From: Nitrospinae bacterium RIFCSPLOWO2_12_FULL_45_22
GTDB taxonomy: Bacteria; 2-12-FULL-45-22
Reading direction: 5' to 3'
Assembly (NCBI GenBank): GCA_001803565.1
Contig: MHDQ01000007.1
Location: 1 to 12,473, forward strand
Length of the DNA stretch: 12,473 bases
Shown here in pieces: positions 1-6,450 of the stretch. The translations under genes were made by a program, and so were the position numbers. Under the pieces are notes generated by a model, which was given only the letters and a program-made list of their open reading frames with translations, did not search any database and had not been told where the DNA came from. Within the stretch, counting starts at the first letter, position 1. Each line of letters opens with the position of its first letter.

Positions 1-2
1 AT

Positions 3-116
3 GATGCTTTTGCAAAACATCCGGAGCGGTTCAAGGGGAAGATGCCAAAACCGGTGGCCTTGCCCGAGGCGGCCTGGATCAATAAACCGGCGCCAGAAAA
101 TAGTGATCAATTGTGA
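3..116 (+). CDS. IS3-family transposase (OrfB/integrase-core type), C-terminal fragment
   Basis: Reading frame 3 is open from the window edge to TGA at 114-116 and encodes 37 residues. They include HPERFKGK, PKPVALPEAAW and INKP. A pattern of HPERF, then PKP, ALPEA and WINxP, is the typical extreme C-terminus of IS3-like OrfB transposases, just after the rve catalytic domain. The DDE catalytic residues would lie upstream of the window. The frame ends in its natural family tail and shows no frameshift, so this end of the transposase looks intact. Whether the whole element is functional cannot be judged. Confidence 0.75.
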   Translation, partial: DAFAKHPERFKGKMPKPVALPEAAWINKPAPENSDQL

Positions 117-136
117 CACTAAATTCTTAATGGAGG

Positions 137-155
137 TGTCTCATTTCCATTGACA
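137..155 (+). repeat. Putative right terminal repeat of the IS with outward TTGACA
   Basis: TGTCTCATTTCCATTGACA lies 20 bases after the transposase stop. Its last six bases, TTGACA (150-155), are a perfect -35 hexamer pointing out of the element. At 17-base spacing the downstream hexamer is ATATCG, a poor -10. IS ends with outward -35 boxes are well known for forming hybrid promoters with neighbouring DNA. Here one could weakly drive the DUF4160/DUF2442 genes. The assignment as a terminal repeat is inference from position and form. Confidence 0.45.
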
Positions 156-166
156 AGTTCCGCCAA

Positions 167-358
167 ATGAGAATATCGTCGTTCCCAAAACGGATTATTA
201 TTGATATTCGTACTTGTGAGATATCAGAAGGCAAGTTGCCTTCGAAGCAAACCAAGCTCGTTTTGGCCTGGGCTGAAATTCACAAAGAAGAGCTGTTGGC
301 AGATTGGGAATTAGCCTCAAACGGTGAACTTCCTTTTCCAATCGAACCTTTAAAATAA
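167..358 (+). CDS. DUF4160-family protein, N-terminally truncated
   Basis: The 63-residue ORF contains IDIRTCEISEGKLP, LVLAWAEIHKEELL and ADWELA. This matches the C-terminal two thirds of DUF4160 proteins (about 80-90 residues), usually a D-I-x-T-x-E-x-x-x-G-x-L-P segment followed by WAxxHxEELxxxWE. The usual N-terminus, with its HNPPHFHA-like histidine motif, is absent. The DNA where it should be is the IS end. Just upstream, a different frame reads A-K-stop-E-Y-R, resembling the family's AKYGEYR stretch, which hints at a damaged junction. The gene is 18 bases upstream of the DUF2442 gene, its common partner; such small pairs are often annotated as toxin-antitoxin-like, without settled biochemistry. 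The ATG at 167 has no good ribosome site. Family call is strong; functionality is doubtful. Confidence 0.7.
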   Translation: MRISSFPKRIIIDIRTCEISEGKLPSKQTKLVLAWAEIHKEELLADWELASNGELPFPIEPLK

Positions 359-376
359 AGAAGTAGGAGGAAAACC

Positions 377-655
377 ATGTATTTATCAGTAAAGAGTGTA
401 AAACCATTAGATGGATATAAGCTGCTAATTAGATTTGAAAATGGTGAGGAAAAAATTTTTGCTGTTTCTCCATATCTAAGTATTGGTAAGTTTGCGGAAT
501 TAAAAAATTTGTCTTTGTTTAACTCTATAGTAGTCAGGTTTGATACCATAGAATGGGCAAATCACTTAGACATAGATCCAGAGTTTTTATATGAAAAAAG
601 CGTAAAGATAGAAGATGAACACCTAACGTATAAAGCGTTAAATTCGAGTGAGTGA
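377..655 (+). CDS. DUF2442-family protein
   Basis: This 92-residue protein begins MYLSVKSVKPLDGYKLLIRF. It has the DUF2442 pattern: an N-terminal V-x-x-x-x-P-L-x-x-Y-x-L-x-I-x-F-x-N-G-E segment, then a P-Y-L core, then W-x-x-x-x-D-I-D-P-E-F-L-Y at about residues 61-74. Length is normal for the family and the frame is intact. AGGAGG at 365-370, six bases before the ATG, is a strong ribosome site and fixes the start. It is co-directional with, and 18 bases after, the DUF4160 remnant. DUF4160-DUF2442 pairs are common in environmental bacteria and travel with mobile DNA, which fits the adjoining IS. The molecular activity is not known to me. If the pair works as a two-component module, this copy has probably lost a functional partner. 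Confidence 0.85.
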   Translation: MYLSVKSVKPLDGYKLLIRFENGEEKIFAVSPYLSIGKFAELKNLSLFNSIVVRFDTIEWANHLDIDPEFLYEKSVKIEDEHLTYKALNSSE

Positions 656-683
656 GCGAAGCTTACGAACCTCGATTTCAACG
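636..683 (+). repeat. Bulged hairpin overlapping the end of the DUF2442 gene
   Basis: CGTTAAATTCGAG (636-648) pairs with CTCGATTTCAACG (671-683), with one extrahelical T and one A-C mismatch, enclosing a 22-base loop region that can itself partly pair. The outer bases are GTT and AAC. Integron-like 7-mers flank it (ACCTAAC at 621-627 and GTTGAAC at 687-693), but those two are not well complementary to each other. It could be a transcript-end structure, though no U-run follows, or a degenerate recombination site. The pairing is seen directly; any role is inference. Confidence 0.35.
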
Positions 684-742
684 GGGGTTGAACTAAGCCG
701 TGCAACAACACAGGGGCGAGGGAATTAAAATCTATTTGCGCA

Positions 743-1054
743 TTGAATCAAGAAAAAAATAATCACGAGGCACCGGTACAATTAAATTACATCCATAAGC
801 CTCTGGATACAACTGCTTTCTATCCTAACCAGCTCGTCCCGGTAGAGATTAAGCTCAAGGGCCTCGGAGGTGTCTTTGATTTAAATGTCCAGAGTAGGGC
901 AATAACCTCAGAGCAAGACATAGAAAAGGACATTCACGATATACTAAAAGCCATAGAGTCGTTGCCTTTTATAACAAGGGCTGATATGTCAGATATCAGG
1001 TTGATGATGGATAAACTCCTCGAATTCTGGGAAGGAAGGTGGTATTATGATTAA
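743..1054 (+). CDS. Hypothetical protein, TTG start
   Basis: I do not recognise this 103-residue protein. It is acidic overall. Its first half has short beta-like stretches (PVEIKLKGLGGVFDLNVQS) and its second half is helical, with alternating charged and hydrophobic residues around IEKDIHDILKAIE, ending in FWEGRWYYD. It has no signal peptide, membrane segment or cysteine. The frame is open from a stop at 689-691, and no ATG occurs before residue 1, so TTG at 743 is the best start. The only purine-rich site (GAGGGAA, 718-724) is about 19 bases away, too far to be convincing. The gene stands alone between the DUF pair and the TPR gene. It may be a real small gene or the tail of a broken one. 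Confidence 0.45.
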   Translation: MNQEKNNHEAPVQLNYIHKPLDTTAFYPNQLVPVEIKLKGLGGVFDLNVQSRAITSEQDIEKDIHDILKAIESLPFITRADMSDIRLMMDKLLEFWEGRWYYD

Positions 1055-1102
1055 CCTGAAGTTACACGGAAGGTAAAGTAAGGTAACTGAGCAAGTTGTA
1101 TC

Positions 1103-1129
1103 CCTGTCTGTGGCAACACGGCAGACAGG
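1103..1129 (+). other. Hairpin with a GCAA tetraloop in the leader of the TPR gene
   Basis: CCTGTCTG (1103-1110) and CAGACAGG (1122-1129) form a perfect 8-base-pair stem. Inside it, TG-GCAA-CA can add two pairs capped by GCAA, a GNRA-type loop, leaving a CGG bulge. No T-run follows, so it is not a standard intrinsic terminator. It sits 116 bases before the TPR gene start, in the 190-base gap 1055-1244. It may be an end structure for the upstream ORF or part of a 5' leader. Confidence 0.35.
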
Positions 1130-1244
1130 TATTATCGGATCTATGTATGGAGCCGGGAATAGGTTGACCTTAGGAGAAGGGAGACTGTTTTCTAGAGATA
1201 CCGACTAAAAAGGAGATGGGTTTGATTCGCTCTGGAGGGAGAGT

Positions 1245-3560
1245 ATGGTAATAAAAAAATTGGCTCGAGGTATCCTGACTTTAATGCTTATGTTTCAGGC
1301 CAGCGATGGCTTCTCTGGGACTAGAGCCCCGGCTTCGCCCACTGATCCCGTTATCGAAAGTTATCAACCCTTTGCTGGTGAGCAGCCCGGGGTTAAATAT
1401 TTCCCTGACGAAGTAGAAAGGCGGATAGGGGAGGCCTTGATAGAAGGTTATTTGGGCAACGGAGACGCTATCCTGAGCCACTATAGTTTTCTTTTGGATA
1501 AAGACAAGACTTTAAAAAAGGCTAAGCAGCCCATTACTGGTTTGGCCGATAATGTGTTGGATTTAGCCAATAGCCAGATCAGGCCGCGGGATCAGTATCT
1601 GAAAGCCCAGGAAGAGGCCTTAGGAGCCTCACCGGAGCCTGAACTGGAAAAGTTGATAAGATATCGGATTAAAGATGATGAGTTTAATAAGGCCCAGTCT
1701 ATTGGGAAAGGGGATAAGATTGATAAGAGCGCAAAGGTAATAAACAATTTTCTACGGCCCATGAACCTGGCTAGTTGGGGGATGGGCTTTTTTGTACCCG
1801 CTGCTATTGATACGGCTGTTAACACCGCCTTTTATCTTAACGATCTCAGTGAGATCAGTTTACGGGAAAAGATGGCCCTGGCCGAGTACCGGATATTTTT
1901 GGAAAAATACCCGGATAGCAAACTACGGGCTGAGGCAAGAAACAAGCTGGTGGAATTGAGCGAGAAGAGTAAGGATTATCAATACAAACGAGCCATAGCT
2001 CTTGGTGAGAAGGAGTTGAAAGATGGCTCTTATAATAGGGCCCTTTTTTATTTTACCCAGGCTATAAATATTAAGCCAGACTCAAAAGAGGCAGCCGCAA
2101 AACTGGCAGATGTTAACCAGCAAACAAAAGAAAACCAGGAAGAGTTAGCCCTCTCGCTAGAAGTCAAACCGGGCTCTATCCCTAAAGATGGCGCTTACCA
2201 GGAGTTATTGGAGGCCCTCTTCCTGGAACAGCCTCAGGCCTTACTGGCCCGGACCAATAGCATCTTGCGCCAAAATCCCTCTATGCCTTCAAAAGATCAG
2301 ATTAAGTATCTCCAGGCTAAGCTCCAGGAAGGTTTAGGAGAATATGGTGGAGCCAGAAAGACCCTGGAAGAAGTAGAAGATAGATACCCGAATCGGGTTT
2401 CGGGCGAGCGGGCCCGGCTGGCCCTGTCCTCCCCCCCCTATAATCTTAAAAAAGAGATAAATAAGGCCCAGAGAAAGCATAGACAAAAGTCCTTAAAATA
2501 TGCCCTTTTTGGTGAGCGCTTTGCCGAGGATAACCTCACACTAGGGGCCTCAGACCTGGTCTTAGAAGGGACAGAGGCATTAACCACCTTAGGTATATTT
2601 AACCTGGCTGCGGTGGGCTTTCGTATGGGTAATCTCGCCTTCTCTAATCCTATCTCTAACCAGGATATTATTGAGAGAGGAGAGGCCCTATTGGCTCAAT
2701 ACCCTTCTAATGCTTCCCCACCTAAACAGGTACATAAAATATTGGCAGAGGCTTATGAAGAAGAAGGTAATTTTACTAAGGCACTGGAGCATTATGCCCT
2801 GGCGGGTGAGATGACAAAGAAAGAAAGAGCCGAATACCGAGAGAAGATTGCAAAAAGGGTTTTTGCGCGGGCCCAGGAAGAAAAAGACCCTGCCAGCAAA
2901 CGGTCTTATCTAATTTCGTTGATGCGGGATTATCCAGAGACAAAAATAGCCTCCAATGCCTCCCAGGATCTGGCTAAACTCATCAAAGAAGAAGGGATAC
3001 TGAATATCCCTAAGGCCCAGTTAAAAGATAACCCCACCTTTTTTGGTGCTAATGGGATAAGTATTAAAACAGAATTGTTGGATGGTAATATAGCCAATAA
3101 GGAGTTAGGGGATAAGGGTATAACCTTTTTAGCTGAGGATAGAATAAGGCTGTCTTTTATCAGCCCCGATGGTGAAGAGGAAAAGGCTTATACGGTGGAT
3201 AAGAAGGTTTATCAGCGGCTAGAGATGCTGCTACAACAGGCCCAATACCAGGAGGCATTAACCAAAGAAGGTGATCGCAAGAAAGAAAAAGGTAAACAAT
3301 GGGCATATGGTGTTGGTGGTGATCTGTCGGTAAAAGCCTTGAATCTAGAGGGGAGGCTGGATATGCCCCAAAATACCGCGCTATTTTTGGGCGGCACCTC
3401 CCGTAACCCCTATGCTGGCTTGCAGTTCCCTTTACCTTTAGTGGACCACCTCCTCCCCCTGGATTTTGCTATCAATATCAAACCGAGTGGTGTAACATTA
3501 GACCCGGCTATAAGGGCTCCTGGCCTGGATAAAGAAGATCGTTACCTTTATCAGGAATAG
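1245..3560 (+). CDS. Exported TPR-repeat protein, 771 residues
   Basis: The N-terminus has lysines (MVIKKLARG), a hydrophobic run (ILTLMLMF) and small residues near 22-25, consistent with a Sec signal peptide and export to the periplasm or envelope. Residues 205-295 hold tetratricopeptide-like helices, for example AEYRIFLEKYPDSKLRAEA and YNRALFYFTQAINIKPDS. Further TPR-like pairs lie near 353-390, 490-525 and 540-580. Residues 170-200 and 440-465 are hydrophobic but too interrupted to be clear membrane spans. The last 90 residues (WAYGVGGDLSVKALNLEGRL onwards) lack TPR character and look beta-rich, possibly an envelope-associated end domain. GGAGGGA at 1234-1240 precedes the ATG. TPR proteins of this kind act as scaffolds in export or envelope assembly, but no partner gene is adjacent, so the role is unknown. 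Confidence 0.8.
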   Translation: MVIKKLARGILTLMLMFQASDGFSGTRAPASPTDPVIESYQPFAGEQPGVKYFPDEVERRIGEALIEGYLGNGDAILSHYSFLLDKDKTLKKAKQPITGLADNVLDLANSQIRPRDQYLKAQEEALGASPEPELEKLIRYRIKDDEFNKAQSIGKGDKIDKSAKVINNFLRPMNLASWGMGFFVPAAIDTAVNTAFYLNDLSEISLREKMALAEYRIFLEKYPDSKLRAEARNKLVELSEKSKDYQYKRAIALGEKELKDGSYNRALFYFTQAINIKPDSKEAAAKLADVNQQTKENQEELALSLEVKPGSIPKDGAYQELLEALFLEQPQALLARTNSILRQNPSMPSKDQIKYLQAKLQEGLGEYGGARKTLEEVEDRYPNRVSGERARLALSSPPYNLKKEINKAQRKHRQKSLKYALFGERFAEDNLTLGASDLVLEGTEALTTLGIFNLAAVGFRMGNLAFSNPISNQDIIERGEALLAQYPSNASPPKQVHKILAEAYEEEGNFTKALEHYALAGEMTKKERAEYREKIAKRVFARAQEEKDPASKRSYLISLMRDYPETKIASNASQDLAKLIKEEGILNIPKAQLKDNPTFFGANGISIKTELLDGNIANKELGDKGITFLAEDRIRLSFISPDGEEEKAYTVDKKVYQRLEMLLQQAQYQEALTKEGDRKKEKGKQWAYGVGGDLSVKALNLEGRLDMPQNTALFLGGTSRNPYAGLQFPLPLVDHLLPLDFAINIKPSGVTLDPAIRAPGLDKEDRYLYQE

Positions 3561-3743
3561 AGGGGAATGAGAGAGTTTTGACTTTTCGTTAGAAAGTCTG
3601 TATCTCTTTCTTGGAGCTAAAGGAGAAAGAGGTAGATAGAAATGGCGGTTATAGAGAAACTTATTGCTTTAATTGTGGGTGCACCCCATATAAAAGGCAT
3701 CTACCCCTTTATCATATTCCATTTTCATTTTAACCGCTTTAAA
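3561..3743. other. Convergent gap with several inverted repeats
   Basis: This gap separates the convergent TPR and aminotransferase genes. It contains CTCTTTCTT...AGGAGAAAGAG (about 3604-3631), a perfect 10-base palindrome GGGTGCACCC (3677-3686), and a possible minus-strand hairpin AAAGG-CCTTT followed by TATAT (about 3691-3711), which may terminate aminotransferase transcription. A wider inverted pair, GCGGTTA (3645-3651) and TAACCGC (3731-3737), brackets most of it. None has a long T-run, so a terminator call is tentative. Confidence 0.3.
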
Positions 3744-4958
3744 TCAGGAGCCGGGTTTGAGCTTAGCTAGAGCGGATTCCATCCTATCCATAGCTGCCGT
3801 AATATTTTCTAGGGAGGTAGCAAAAGATAACCGGACAAACTCATCAGCGCCAAAGGCTATCCCTGGTACTACCGCAACCTTGGCCTCTTCTAATAGATAC
3901 CCTGTCATAGTGGTAGAGTTGTTGATCAACTGGGGTGTTGTCCCCGGGGTATAATATCCATAATAGCGGGAGAGATTAGGGAAGACATAGAAGGCCCCTT
4001 GGGGATTGTAACAGGATATCCCTTCCATAGCATTGAGCCGTTTCACAACATAATCCCGTCTCTTCTGGAACTCGACTACCATCCTGGCTAGTTCGCTCTG
4101 CGGGCCATTAAGGGCTTCTATGGTGGCTTTTTGGGCAATAGAAGTGGGGTTAGAAGTAGCCTGTCCCTGAATAGTTGACATAGCGCTGATGATATCGGCT
4201 GGGCCGGCAGCATAGCCTATACGCCAGCCGGTCATAGAATAGGCCTTAGAGACACCATTCACCACAATGGTTTGCTTCTTGATCTCATTACCTAGCGCGG
4301 CAATACTGGTGTGGCAGAAACCATCATAAGCTATCTTTTCATATATTTCATCAGAGACTATATAGATCCCTTTTTCTAGGGCAATATCTGCCAGGGCCGC
4401 CAGCTCTTCCTTGCTATAAGCCGATCCCGTGGGGTTAGAAGGGCTATTGAGGATAAGGGCTTTAGTTTTAAGCGTGATACTCTTTTTAAAAAGTTCTGGG
4501 GTTAACTTGAAGCCATCTTCTTCCCTGGTCATAACCGTCACCGGGGTAGCATCTGCCAACTCTACCTGTTCGGGATAAGATACCCAGTAGGGGGCCGGGA
4601 TGATGACCTCGTCGCCCCGATCAAAGAGTACCTGGGAGAGGTTATATAAAGAATGCTTGGCCCCGCAAGAGACCAATATTTCCTTCTTTTCGTAGGAGAG
4701 GTTATTATCCCCTTTCAATTTGCCAATAATAGCCTCTTTTAGCTCATCTATACCACCTACTGGTGTATATTTGGTAAACCCGGCTTTTAGGGCCTCTATA
4801 GCAGCCAGTTTAATATTTTCCGGGGTATCAAAATCGGGCTCACCGGCGCTCAAGCTAATAACATTTATCCCGCTGGCCTTCAAGGCAGCCGCCTTGGCTG
4901 TAATCTCTAAGGTGGCCGATGGTTTAATCCTCGCTATCCTTTGCGCTAGTCGTGTCAA
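3744..4958 (-). CDS. aspC: Class I PLP-dependent aspartate-type aminotransferase
   Basis: The 404-residue protein matches fold-type I, subgroup I-gamma aspartate aminotransferases (the Thermus/Rhizobium type). It has SLSAGEPDFDTPENI at 35-49, YTPVGGI at 64-70, NSPSNPTG at 171-178 with N175, SDEIYE at 202-207 with D203, and the PLP-lysine segment SKAYSMTGWRIGY with K237-K238 region and R246. VRLSFATS near 375-382 supplies the arginine (R376) that binds the substrate carboxylate. It transfers the amino group between aspartate and 2-oxoglutarate; some relatives also act on prephenate, which sequence alone does not decide. The start is TTG, chosen because GGGAGGGG lies about six bases upstream and no ATG is near. 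It follows coaD by 59 bases on the same strand, a likely operon. The frame is intact. Confidence 0.92.
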   Translation of the reverse strand: MTRLAQRIARIKPSATLEITAKAAALKASGINVISLSAGEPDFDTPENIKLAAIEALKAGFTKYTPVGGIDELKEAIIGKLKGDNNLSYEKKEILVSCGAKHSLYNLSQVLFDRGDEVIIPAPYWVSYPEQVELADATPVTVMTREEDGFKLTPELFKKSITLKTKALILNSPSNPTGSAYSKEELAALADIALEKGIYIVSDEIYEKIAYDGFCHTSIAALGNEIKKQTIVVNGVSKAYSMTGWRIGYAAGPADIISAMSTIQGQATSNPTSIAQKATIEALNGPQSELARMVVEFQKRRDYVVKRLNAMEGISCYNPQGAFYVFPNLSRYYGYYTPGTTPQLINNSTTMTGYLLEEAKVAVVPGIAFGADEFVRLSFATSLENITAAMDRMESALAKLKPGS

Positions 4959-5017
4959 GTACTACCCCTCCCTTCTTATCTTTGGCTAAAATTATTCTTC
5001 AATGTTTATTCCACACC

Positions 5018-5536
5018 CTATCGAATTACCTTAACTCCTACCTGCTGCGGTTTAGGTTTGCTAAATTTATTCTTTAATGCCTCTTCTACGACCGGTGGAA
5101 CCAAACCTTTCACTCTCCCGCCAAAAGATGCAACCTCTTTTATCAGGCGGGAGCTAATAAAGGAATACTGTTCGCTAGGCATCATAAATACTGTCTCAAT
5201 AGAATTATCCATATTGCGGTTCATTAAGGCCATCTGGTATTCATATTCAAAATCAGATACTGCCCTGAGACCCCTGATTATGACCTTTACCTTGTTTTCC
5301 CGGGCATATTGGATTAATAAATTATCAAAGAAATCAATTTTTATATTCCCCAAATCCTTGGTTACTTCGTAGATCAAGCTCTTCCTTTCTTCTAAAGAAA
5401 AAAGGGGCTGTTTCTCCGGATTATTGGATACTGCCACAATAAGATTATCAAAGATTTCCAGCCCGCGTTTGATAAGGTCAATATGGCCATTGGTTATAGG
5501 ATCAAACGTACCTGGATAAAGCGCTGTATGTGCCAT
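5018..5536 (-). CDS. coaD: Phosphopantetheine adenylyltransferase (CoaD)
   Basis: CoaD transfers AMP from ATP to 4'-phosphopantetheine, giving dephospho-CoA, the penultimate step of cytoplasmic CoA synthesis. The nucleotidyltransferase motif is visible as GTFDPITNGH at 9-18, with the T-x-G-H signature (15-18). RGLRAVSDFEYE begins at residue 88, and the second catalytic motif ISSRLIKE lies at 127-134. At 172 residues it is slightly longer than the usual 159-165, the excess being a lysine- and proline-rich tail (SKPKPQQVGVKVIR). A purine-rich GGGGGAGAGGG sits just before the ATG. It heads a probable operon with the aminotransferase. A CoA-synthesis gene near acyl-CoA-type enzymes is probably coincidental, since coaD is housekeeping. 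Confidence 0.96.
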   Translation of the reverse strand: MAHTALYPGTFDPITNGHIDLIKRGLEIFDNLIVAVSNNPEKQPLFSLEERKSLIYEVTKDLGNIKIDFFDNLLIQYARENKVKVIIRGLRAVSDFEYEYQMALMNRNMDNSIETVFMMPSEQYSFISSRLIKEVASFGGRVKGLVPPVVEEALKNKFSKPKPQQVGVKVIR

Positions 5537-5621
5537 TCCCTCTCCCCCTTATCTGAAAATATCCCCACAACTATCACCGCCTGATCTATACTATTGAATG
5601 TTTCTTTTTAAAAACAGCTTT

Positions 5622-5650
5622 TAGATAGCATAAAAACATAATAAAATCAA
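5622..5650 (-). promoter_or_regulatory. Possible promoter for coaD and the aminotransferase
   Basis: On the minus strand TTGATT (5645-5650), a 17-base spacer and TATCTA (5622-5627) preceded by TGC (extended -10 form) lie about 85 bases upstream of coaD. The -35 matches four of six consensus bases; the -10 is poor except for the TG extension. The region is AT-rich, so chance matches are likely. Confidence 0.28.
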
Positions 5651-5659
5651 CACAAAAAC

Positions 5660-5889
5660 TTGTAACCCTTCACCCCTCTAATCTTTATCCGCCACAAAGA
5701 CACAAGGGCGCCAAGGAAACGTAAAACGCAAAGCTAAAAGTGCAAAGCTGGCGAAAAGAATACGGGATACAGGATACCAGGAAGAGAGAGTAACTCCAAC
5801 CCCGGTATTCTAAATTCTGTATCCTTGATTTTAGACTTTGCCTTTTAAGCTTTGAGCTTCTTAGCGCCTTGGTGGCTGAACGGTTACAA
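5660..5889. repeat. 230-base imperfect palindrome with 13-base terminal inverted repeats (element A)
   Basis: TTGTAACCCTTCA (5660-5672) matches the reverse complement of TGAACGGTTACAA (5877-5889) at 12 of 13 positions. Inside, further blocks pair in order: GCCAC...CAAGG with CCTTGGTGGC, GCAAAGCTAAAAG with CTTTTAAGCTTTGAG, and GGATACAGGATACC with GGTATTCTAAATTCTGTATCC in shortened form. The whole fills most of the 381-base gap 5537-5917 between the divergent coaD and B12-binding genes, encodes nothing, and would fold into a long bulged hairpin as RNA. It resembles a MITE or REP-like non-coding repeat. The rest of the gap holds the putative coaD promoter. Confidence 0.7.
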
Positions 5890-5917
5890 AACTTTTTCTT
5901 GCTGAAGAGAGTAAGAT

Positions 5918-6355
5918 ATGGTATATAATCACCACTTTGTTGCTCAGGATGACAAAATTTCTCCAGAGGTGGCGATGAAAAAGATTCGAATACTCCTAAC
6001 CAAGATCGGTTTGGATGGCCATGATAGAGGGGTAAAGGTAGTGGCGGCCGCCTTGCGCGAGGCGGGGATGGAAGTAATTTATACCGGGCCCTGGCAAACC
6101 ATAGATAATGTGGTAGAGACGGCCTTGCAAGAGGATGTGGATGTTATTGGTATAAGCAGTTTGGCTTATGACCATCTATTGGTGCCTAAATTAATGGAAT
6201 GCCTCAAACAGAAAAGGTCAGACGGCCCTAAAGTAATAGTTGGTGGTGTCATTCCCGATCAGGATATGTCTCTCTTAAAAAACAGTGGGGTGGCGGCTGT
6301 ATTCCCGGCTGGTACAGCCCTGGAGCAAATCGTTCACTTCGTAAAATCTCAGTAA
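5918..6355 (+). CDS. Cobalamin-binding domain protein (methylmalonyl-CoA mutase C-terminal type)
   Basis: The protein is a single B12-binding domain. GLDGHDRG (31-38) contains the D-x-H-x-x-G motif, whose histidine (H35) coordinates cobalt in base-off, His-on cobalamin. VIGISSLAYDHL matches the S-x-L segment, and IVGGVIPDQD with a later FPAGT matches the G-G and G-x-G-T contacts to the nucleotide tail. Stand-alone domains of this kind are the small subunit of split acyl-CoA mutases (methylmalonyl-, ethylmalonyl- or 2-hydroxyisobutyryl-CoA type) and rearrange acyl-CoA carbon skeletons with a large catalytic subunit. No large subunit or MeaB chaperone is adjacent. The true start is probably the ATG at 5975 (MKKIRILL), which has GAGGTGG just upstream and where homologues begin; the ATG at 5918 adds 19 unrelated residues but also has a GAAGAGAG site. 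Confidence 0.88.
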   Translation: MVYNHHFVAQDDKISPEVAMKKIRILLTKIGLDGHDRGVKVVAAALREAGMEVIYTGPWQTIDNVVETALQEDVDVIGISSLAYDHLLVPKLMECLKQKRSDGPKVIVGGVIPDQDMSLLKNSGVAAVFPAGTALEQIVHFVKSQ

Positions 6356-6450
6356 TCCTTCCCCAATCAGCATGACAGTTCAGGCAACTAGGGCCTTCCA
6401 AAGATTTGCCACGAATGCCTACCGGAAGTGTAAAGCGTAGGATGTAACGC

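Larger units (their letters stand above)
1..155 (+). mobile_element. 3' end of an IS3-like insertion sequence (partial)
   Basis: The left edge of the window carries the tail of a DDE transposase gene followed by about 40 bases that end in TGTCTCATTTCCATTGACA (137-155). That is the kind of sequence found at IS3-type termini: read inwards it starts TGTCAATGG. The exact end is uncertain. A second possible end is CCA at 165, which would make the terminal repeat start TGGCGGAACTTG. The left end of the element is outside the window, so the terminal repeat and target duplication cannot be compared. Confidence 0.6.

Noticed and set aside
517-643. GTTTAAC (517-523) and GTTAAAT (637-643) as the outer boxes of a plus-strand attC site
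   Set aside because: The interval is coding sequence of the DUF2442 gene and has no internal palindromic L boxes; both 7-mers are expected by chance in AT-rich DNA.
3642-3770. A 42-codon ORF (MAVIEKLIALIVG...) with AGGAGAAAGAGG upstream, in the gap after the TPR gene
   Set aside because: It runs antisense into the 3' end of the aminotransferase gene, its composition follows the local inverted repeats, and it resembles nothing known.
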